The translations under genes and the position numbers were made by a program. Of a DNA stretch of 7,905 bases, positions 1-4,298 are shown in pieces. The notes beneath the pieces were generated by a model. That model was not told the DNA's origin. It saw only the letters and a list, made by a program, of their open reading frames with translations, and did no database searches. This DNA comes from Planctomycetota bacterium (GTDB lineage Bacteria; Planctomycetota; Planctomycetia; Gemmatales; Gemmataceae), in NCBI GenBank assembly GCA_016200155.1, contig JACQFG010000047.1, positions 1 through 7,905 of the forward strand, given 5' to 3'. The stretch's first letter is position 1, and every line of letters starts with the position of its first letter.

Positions 1-564
1 CAGCACATGATGGTCCGGCGTCCACGGCAGCTTTGCCAGCTCGTCGCTGATGACGCGCGTCATGGCATCGAGATACGCCGGATGCTGATAGTACGGCGGC
101 ACGATCCGCAGTGCCGGCACCCGGCGTTCATGCAGCAAACACTTGAAGAGCACGTCGGTCGCGCTGGCACACGTCGTCGCCGAGTATTGCGGATACATCG
201 GGAACACGATGAGCCGATCGACGCCGGCGCCGATCATGTCGCGCACCACGTCGGCGACCGGCGGATTGCCGACTTGCATGCCGAATCGCAACGGCACCCC
301 CGGTAACCTCGCTTGCAGCAGTTCGGACTGGCGCTTCGTCCAATGCAGCAGCGGCGAACCGGTAGTCTTGTCCCAGATGCGCGCGTACTTGGCTGCCGAC
401 TGCGCGGGCCGTTTCCAGAGCACGAGTTGAAAGATGATCGGCCAGTACCAGGGAGGATCTTCGATGACGCGCGGATCGCCGAGGAATTGACGAAGGTAGG
501 GTCGAAGCGCTTCGGCGGTCGGCGCATCGGGCGTGCCGAGCTGGATGATCAAGACGCCGGTCAT
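1..564 (-). CDS. hemH: Ferrochelatase, N-terminal part (3' end outside window)
   Basis: Ferrochelatase inserts ferrous iron into protoporphyrin IX (or coproporphyrin in some bacteria), at or near the last step of haem synthesis; it is cytosolic or membrane-associated. The 188 visible residues begin MTGVLIIQLGTPDAPT, the family's N-terminal strand and LGTP loop. They continue with YLRQFLGDPRVIEDP, GSPLLHWTKRQ, LRFGMQVGNPP and the signature FPMYPQYSATT (residues 121-131). The visible part ends at PDHHVL, just before where the family carries its catalytic HG(L/I)P histidine motif, so that residue cannot be checked. Full-length enzymes have about 310-350 residues, so roughly 55-60% is present. 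The ATG at 564 places LGTP at the usual distance from the N-terminus, and no other start is plausible. No Shine-Dalgarno sequence precedes it; the leader is heptamer repeat DNA. It lies downstream of fdxA on the same strand with a 109-base gap. The reading frame is intact to the window edge. Confidence 0.95.
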   Translation of the reverse strand, partial: MTGVLIIQLGTPDAPTAEALRPYLRQFLGDPRVIEDPPWYWPIIFQLVLWKRPAQSAAKYARIWDKTTGSPLLHWTKRQSELLQARLPGVPLRFGMQVGNPPVADVVRDMIGAGVDRLIVFPMYPQYSATTCASATDVLFKCLLHERRVPALRIVPPYYQHPAYLDAMTRVISDELAKLPWTPDHHVL

Positions 565-570
565 TTGGAA

Positions 571-655
571 AATTGCAGATTGTAGATTGCAGATTGCAGA
601 TTGCAGACAACAGATTGGTATACAATCTGTTGTCTGCAATCTGCAATCTGCAATC
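571..655. repeat. Heptamer-built perfect palindrome between fdxA and hemH
   Basis: Positions 585-617 and 623-655 are perfect inverted copies: 33 base pairs with a 5-base loop (gtata). The left arm consists of tandem copies of the 7-mer gattgca at 585-605, then gacaaca and gattg. Two diverged heptamers (aattgca, gattgta) at 571-584 extend the period leftwards beyond the palindrome. The element is AT-richer than its surroundings. It begins 18 bases past the fdxA stop and ends close to the hemH start. There is no U-tract directly after the stem in the direction of transcription, so it is not a textbook intrinsic terminator. I read it as a dispersed palindromic repeat that could also form a transcript-end hairpin. 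Confidence 0.95.
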
Positions 656-673
656 AATTCTGACTCCTGTACG

Positions 674-985
674 TTAGGCCTTCTTCTTGCAGCCTGGGCC
701 TTCCTTCGGGTCGCCCTTTTCGGTGATGTGCCCGGTGCCCGCGGCCTTGATCTCGGCCGACTTCGTCGCGTTCAGCGGCGTGTAGCTCTGCCATTGCGCC
801 GGCACGTTCGCCTCGGCAAAAATCGCCTCGACGGGGCATTCCGGCACGCACGCTTCGCAGTCGATGCAGTCGACCGGATCGATGTACAGCAGCATGTCGT
901 CCTGGTAGAAGCACTCGACCGGACAGACAGCCACGCAGTCGGTGTATTTGCAGTCGTTACACGGTTCGCAGACGGTATGCGTCAT
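674..985 (-). CDS. fdxA: Seven-iron ferredoxin ([3Fe-4S][4Fe-4S])
   Basis: This is a small soluble cytoplasmic electron carrier of 103 residues. By alignment with Azotobacter-type FdI, Cys9, Cys17 and Cys50 should hold the [3Fe-4S] cluster, and Cys21, Cys40, Cys43 and Cys46 the [4Fe-4S] cluster. Cys12 and Cys25 match the conserved non-ligand cysteines. The motifs DCKYTDCVAVCPVECF and CIDCEACVPECP are diagnostic. Two further cysteines are not standard for the family: Cys6 before the first cluster, and Cys99 in the lysine-rich tail GPGCKKKA. The open frame extends upstream to 1033, but I chose the ATG at 985 because MTH starts where family members start and a GGTGG lies 5 bases upstream (991-995). 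It is divergent from the plus-strand gene at 1234 and upstream of hemH. Its redox partner cannot be told from the sequence. Confidence 0.96.
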   Translation of the reverse strand: MTHTVCEPCNDCKYTDCVAVCPVECFYQDDMLLYIDPVDCIDCEACVPECPVEAIFAEANVPAQWQSYTPLNATKSAEIKAAGTGHITEKGDPKEGPGCKKKA

Positions 986-1153
986 GATTCCCACCCGTTT
1001 CCAGCCCGCCGCTGGACCGTTTTTGATATGCACAACCCACCCGCGGGTCGGTGAGCCGGTCTTCCATCAATTTCTCTACAGTATCGGTAGGGAGCAAAGG
1101 GCGAATCGTCCAGAGGAACAGCCCCGACGCAGCCATTCTTTTCATGTATTTGT

Positions 1154-1182
1154 TTGCTCCCGCCGGTGCAGCGGGGTACAAT
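1154..1182 (+). promoter_or_regulatory. Possible sigma-70-type promoter for the 1234 gene
   Basis: A -10-like TACAAT at 1177-1182 lies 17 bases after TTGCTC at 1154-1159, which matches the first three bases of the -35 consensus. Transcription would start near 1189 and give a leader of about 45 bases before the ATG at 1234. The spacing is ideal and the -10 differs from consensus by one base, but the -35 is only a half match. Confidence 0.45.
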
Positions 1183-1222
1183 CGTTTTTCATTTCATTGC
1201 ATGAGGTTTTCGCCCTTCATCC

Positions 1223-1227
1223 GGAGG
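1223..1227 (+). promoter_or_regulatory. Shine-Dalgarno site deciding the 1234 start
   Basis: GGAGG lies 6 bases before the ATG at 1234. The in-frame ATGs at 1051 and 1201 lack a comparable site, and starting at 1234 places a signal-peptide-like segment at the very N-terminus. Confidence 0.8.
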
Positions 1228-1233
1228 CATGTC

Positions 1234-1692
1234 ATGCGCTCGATTTTCGTCGTGATTCTCGTTGTCGGATGCTGGACAAACGCCCTGCGGGGGCAGGACG
1301 CACCGCCCGAACCGCGCGCGCTGCAACCGCTGATCGTCTTGCAAACCGACGCCCCGCTGGTGCAACTGCAAAAAGAGAAACTGAACGCAGCCGTCAGTGA
1401 ACTCAACGCGATGCAGCAGCGAATTAGGGCCGGCAAGGCGAGTATCGGCGAGGGCGATTTTTGCGAGGCCGGACGACGTTTCAAGGATGCGGTCCTCGAT
1501 CTGAATGACGCCAAGTTGACGATCAAGACCGTCAGCGACTATGTCGACATGATGCACCACGCATATAAGCAAGCAGACGTTCAATATAAGGCCGGAAGGT
1601 TGCTGCCGGATAATATGTTCCGCGTTCGCTACTATCACCTCGACGCGCAAATCCTCCAGTTGCGTGAAAAGAAAAAACTGGAAGGAAAGTAG
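1234..1692 (+). CDS. Small exported alpha-helical protein of unknown function
   Basis: I do not recognise this 152-residue protein as a named family. Residues 1-20 (MRSIFVVILVVGCWTNALRG) look like an export signal: Arg2, a hydrophobic core at 4-12, then either a lipobox-like VVGC ending at Cys13 or a later peptidase cleavage near ALRGQ-D. The hydrophobic stretch is short for a lipoprotein, so the export type is uncertain. Residues 42-110 are predicted by eye to be helical and rich in charged residues, Gln, Leu and Ala (LVQLQKEKLNAAVSELNAMQ). Residues 111-147, with the phrase YKAGR followed by FRVRYYHLDAQILQLREKK, resemble the helix turn of TolC-type outer membrane efflux proteins. The protein is far too short to be a TolC itself, so it may be a periplasmic helical-hairpin protein. 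It is the only plus-strand gene, divergent from fdxA and convergent with priA. Confidence 0.75.
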   Translation: MRSIFVVILVVGCWTNALRGQDAPPEPRALQPLIVLQTDAPLVQLQKEKLNAAVSELNAMQQRIRAGKASIGEGDFCEAGRRFKDAVLDLNDAKLTIKTVSDYVDMMHHAYKQADVQYKAGRLLPDNMFRVRYYHLDAQILQLREKKKLEGK

Positions 1693-1714
1693 GCGTGGTT
1701 TCCGCCCATTCGCC

Positions 1715-1764
1715 TCTCCTCGCTTAGCGCCCGCATGGCGCCGCGCGGGCGCTAAACGAAGAGA
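1715..1764. repeat. Hairpin in the convergent gap, copy 1 of a repeated element
   Basis: The core stem pairs 1724-1734 with 1745-1755 (11 perfect pairs) around a 10-base loop that itself contains ggcgcc. Pairing continues outwards with two mismatches to 1715/1764. The 38-base core at 1721-1758 matches 6428-6465 at 33 of 38 positions in the same orientation. It sits between two convergent stop codons (1692 and 1769), so it could serve as a two-way transcript-end structure, but neither side carries a U-tract. Confidence 0.9.
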
Positions 1765-1768
1765 AGAA

Positions 1769-4111
1769 TCACAGCATATCCTGCGGGTCGATGTCCACCG
1801 TCAGCTCCACGCGCGGCGGCACGCGCACCGTCGGCAGCACTGCACGCAACACCTGGTGCAGCAACGCCGAACTCGCGCTCTGCATCTGAAAGTGGAAGCT
1901 GAAATAGCCCTTCAAGCGAAACACCGGCGCCTCCGCCGGCCCGAGCAGACGCAAATCCGTCGGCTCACCGGCTTGCTTGCGGCGCTCCATTTCGACTTTG
2001 AACGCAGCCGACAGCGCATCGGCGTAATCGTTGCCCGCCTTCTCGTCTCGACAGCGCACGATCAGCCGTGCCATCCGTTGAAACGGCGGATAGCCGTGCG
2101 CTCGGCGCGTTTCCATCTCCGCGCGGGCAAACGACAGGTAATCGTGATTCGCCGCCAGCGCGATACTCGGGTGCTCCGGCTGCAGCGTCTGGATGAAGAC
2201 GTAGCCTGCGGTGTCGCCGCGGCCCGTTCGGCCGGCGACTTGCGCCAGCAGCTGAAACGTTCGTTCCGAGGCGCGAAAATCGGCGTGGTGCAGGCCGACG
2301 TCCGCGTTGACGACGCCGACCAGCGTCACGTTCGGGAAGTCGAGCCCCTTGGCGATCATCTGCGTGCCGAGCAGGATCTGGATCGCGCCGCGGCGAAACG
2401 CATCGAGCACCTTGCCATGGCTGCCGGGGCGCTTCATCGTGTCACTGTCCATGCGTTCGACGGTTTTTCCCGGGAACTTGTGCTGGATTTCGCCTTGCAG
2501 CTTCTCGGTGCCGATGCCTTGATAGAGCACCTGGCCCATGCCGCAGATCGGGCATTTCTCGGGCGGCTTGGCCTCGTAACCGCAGTAATGGCACATCGTC
2601 ACGTTGCGGTCGCGGTGAAACGTCATCGACAGGTCGCAGAACTTGCAGTGCTCGACGTGGCCGCACGCCGGGCAGTGCAGGTAGGTCGAGAAGCCGCGGC
2701 GATTGAGCAGCAGCATCACCTGCCCGCCGGCGTCGAGGGCGTTCTTCATCGCCCGTTCGAGGCTCGGACTCAAACCGTGCGGCCGTTTGTCGGCGTGGCG
2801 ATCGTAACGCAAATCGATCAGCTTGACCGCCGGCAGCGGCCGATCGGCGACCCGTTTGGGCAACGTCAAGAGCGTGTACTGCCCGCGCTGGGCGTTGTGC
2901 CAGCTTTCCAGCGCCGGGGTCGCGGAGCCGAGGATGATCGGGATGTTCTCGAGCCGGGCCCGCATGACGGCGACGTCGCGGGCGTGGTAGCGCGGCGTCT
3001 TCTCTTGCTTGAAGCTCGATTCGTGCTCCTCGTCGATGACGATCAGGCCGAGCCTGCCGGTGGGGGCGAACACGGCGCTGCGGGCGCCGACGGTCACCTG
3101 CACCTGCCCGCGCGCGATGCGCCGCCAGTGGCTACCGCGCTCGGCGGTGTGCAGATGGCTGTGCAGCACGGCAACGTCGTTAAATCGGCCGCGAAAGGAC
3201 TCGATGGTCTGCGGCGTCAGGCTGATTTCCGGAACCAGGACGAGTGCCTCCTGGCCCCGGCGGACGACGTGCTCGATGGCGCGGAGGTAAAGTTCGGTTT
3301 TGCCGCTGCCGGTGATGCCGTGGAGGAGGAACGGCCGGAAGCCGCCGTCGTGCAGAGCGGGCTCGAGCTGTGACCATGCCGCGGCTTGATCGGCAGTCAA
3401 TTCGAGGGGTGGGGAGGTCGAGGCTCCCGCCGAGCCGTTGGACGAAGGCTCGGCGGGAGCCGCGCCCTCCCGCACGGGCTGCGATATCGTTGTCACCGTC
3501 TCGATGCGGCCGGCGCGACGGCGGGCATAACCTTTCTCAACCAGCGCATCGATCGGCACATTGCCGCAACCGGTGTCGTCGATCACGCGCCGCACTTCGA
3601 CGGGGTTGGCATGCGTCTTCAGATATTCGTGAACACGTTTTTGCTTCGGCGAAAGGTGCGGCAACGTTGCGGGCAGCAATGCATCCGGAACCAACTCGAC
3701 GATCGGCACCGAGCGCGTGCCCGCCTGCTTCTTGACGCCGGCCGGCACCACCGCGTTGAGCACCTGGCCCCAGCCGCACAGGTAGTAGTCCGCCATCCAG
3801 CGTGTCAACTTCAAGAGATGCTCGGTCAGCAATGCCTCGTCGTCGAGCACTTGCGTGAATGCCTTGACCTTGCGCTGCGGCTTCTCGTCGGTCACGCCGA
3901 CGCAGAAGCCGACCGTCGGCTTGTCGCCGCGGCCGAACGGCGCCATCACACGCTTGCCGACCGCGATCTCGGCTCGCAGCGTCGGCGGAATGGCATAGGT
4001 GTAGGCGTGGTCGAGCGGACGATCGAAGACGATCTCCGCGAAACCCGCGGCCACAGTCGGCGCGGGTTGTTCGTCGGCTTCGAACAGATCAGGTTGCATG
4101 AGATCGAGCAT
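1769..4111 (-). CDS. priA: Primosomal replication restart helicase PriA
   Basis: PriA is a 3'-to-5' superfamily 2 helicase that recognises stalled or D-loop forks and starts replisome reloading. With 780 residues it is slightly longer than the usual 730-ish. The N-terminal 3'-end-binding domain (about 20-115, AEIVFDRPLDHAYTYAIP) and a winged-helix region (about 150-208) lead to a linker at 214-234 encoded by a palindromic repeat. The helicase follows: Walker A GITGSGKT (265-272), DEEH (360-363), motif V GTQMIAKGLDFPNVTLVG and motif VI QVAGRTGR (624-631). Eight cysteines at 480, 483, 489, 492, 507, 510, 520 and 523 form the two zinc sites. The C-terminus VDIDPQDML is typical. An in-frame ATG at 4138 would add nine residues, but I prefer 4111 because AGGGAG (4119-4124) lies 7 bases upstream. 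The gene is intact and convergent with the 1234 gene. Confidence 0.97.
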   Translation of the reverse strand: MLDLMQPDLFEADEQPAPTVAAGFAEIVFDRPLDHAYTYAIPPTLRAEIAVGKRVMAPFGRGDKPTVGFCVGVTDEKPQRKVKAFTQVLDDEALLTEHLLKLTRWMADYYLCGWGQVLNAVVPAGVKKQAGTRSVPIVELVPDALLPATLPHLSPKQKRVHEYLKTHANPVEVRRVIDDTGCGNVPIDALVEKGYARRRAGRIETVTTISQPVREGAAPAEPSSNGSAGASTSPPLELTADQAAAWSQLEPALHDGGFRPFLLHGITGSGKTELYLRAIEHVVRRGQEALVLVPEISLTPQTIESFRGRFNDVAVLHSHLHTAERGSHWRRIARGQVQVTVGARSAVFAPTGRLGLIVIDEEHESSFKQEKTPRYHARDVAVMRARLENIPIILGSATPALESWHNAQRGQYTLLTLPKRVADRPLPAVKLIDLRYDRHADKRPHGLSPSLERAMKNALDAGGQVMLLLNRRGFSTYLHCPACGHVEHCKFCDLSMTFHRDRNVTMCHYCGYEAKPPEKCPICGMGQVLYQGIGTEKLQGEIQHKFPGKTVERMDSDTMKRPGSHGKVLDAFRRGAIQILLGTQMIAKGLDFPNVTLVGVVNADVGLHHADFRASERTFQLLAQVAGRTGRGDTAGYVFIQTLQPEHPSIALAANHDYLSFARAEMETRRAHGYPPFQRMARLIVRCRDEKAGNDYADALSAAFKVEMERRKQAGEPTDLRLLGPAEAPVFRLKGYFSFHFQMQSASSALLHQVLRAVLPTVRVPPRVELTVDIDPQDML
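3412..3471. repeat. 60-base palindrome inside the priA coding sequence
   Basis: Positions 3422-3436 and 3447-3461 are perfect 15-base inverted copies around a 10-base loop. Pairing continues to 3412/3471 with two mismatches, so 23 of 25 arm positions pair. The element keeps the priA frame and encodes residues 214-234 (numbered from the 4111 start), a stretch rich in Ala, Gly, Ser, Pro and Glu. It falls between the winged-helix and helicase domains, where PriA proteins tolerate length change. I infer an inserted palindromic element, comparable in principle to the protein-coding palindromic elements described in Rickettsia. Confidence 0.85.
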
Positions 4112-4118
4112 GGCGACG

Positions 4119-4124
4119 CTCCCT
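4119..4124 (-). promoter_or_regulatory. Shine-Dalgarno site deciding the priA start
   Basis: AGGGAG on the minus strand lies 7 bases before the ATG at 4111. The alternative ATG at 4138 has no such site and lies very close to the likely transcription start. Confidence 0.7.
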
Positions 4125-4146
4125 GGCGCGGTATACATCCATTCAC

Positions 4147-4152
4147 ATTATA
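4147..4152 (-). promoter_or_regulatory. Possible -10 element of a priA promoter
   Basis: A perfect TATAAT reads on the minus strand, about 36 bases upstream of the preferred priA start. Initiation would fall near 4139-4141. No clear -35 hexamer is present at 16-18 bases upstream, so activity is uncertain. Confidence 0.4.
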
Positions 4153-4189
4153 CCGCGACCGGAAGCAACGCGAGGTCCGTTGTTGTTTC

Positions 4190-4267
4190 GTGGCGGCAAG
4201 ACTCCGATCTTGCCGATGAACCCCGATGGACCCGCGAAATACGGCAAGATCGGAGTCTTGCCGCCAC
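4190..4267. repeat. Nested palindrome between the CAT-like transporter gene and priA
   Basis: Positions 4190-4215 and 4242-4267 are perfect 26-base inverted copies separated by 26 bases. Each arm is also a small hairpin in itself: in the left arm cggcaaga (4194-4201) pairs with tcttgccg (4208-4215) around ctccga, and the right arm does the same at 4242-4263. The DNA or RNA can therefore fold as one long stem or as two short hairpins. It lies 31 bases past the transporter stop and just upstream of the possible priA promoter. No U-tract follows it. Confidence 0.95.
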
Positions 4268-4298
4268 AACACTGTGACAATCCTCCCAAGAGTCAATG

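Larger units (their letters stand above)
986..1233. other. Divergent intergenic region between fdxA and the 1234 gene
   Basis: This 248-base stretch must hold the promoters of both flanking genes. A plausible plus-strand promoter is annotated separately. For fdxA I found no convincing -35/-10 pair. A 10-base perfect palindrome, acccgcgggt, at 1039-1048 could be a protein-binding site, but one such short GC palindrome is weak evidence. Short open frames cross the region on both strands, but none has a recognisable product. Confidence 0.5.

Noticed and set aside
128..646. 172-codon minus-strand frame crossing the heptamer palindrome and overlapping hemH
   Set aside because: It overlaps hemH in another frame. 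Its N-terminal part is simply translated repeat DNA (repeated SAICNLQSTICN-type residues).
585..655. Intrinsic terminator for fdxA
   Set aside because: The stem is strong, but the bases following it on the minus strand are tacaatctgc, not a U-tract, so it does not meet the standard definition.
571..655. CRISPR array
   Set aside because: The units are 7 bases long, directly adjacent and arranged as a palindrome, with no spacers of uniform length and no cas genes.
1039..1048. Operator palindrome acccgcgggt upstream of fdxA
   Set aside because: A single 10-base GC palindrome is expected by chance in DNA of this composition; no second copy or known regulator site supports it.
957..1181. 74-codon minus-strand frame upstream of fdxA
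   Set aside because: It overlaps the fdxA start in a different frame, has no family resemblance and no ribosome site that I can support.
1664..3373. 569-codon plus-strand open frame opposite priA
   Set aside because: It is antisense to a clear PriA sequence. Its product is Arg/His/Ala-rich with no recognisable domain, as expected of a shadow frame in GC-rich DNA.
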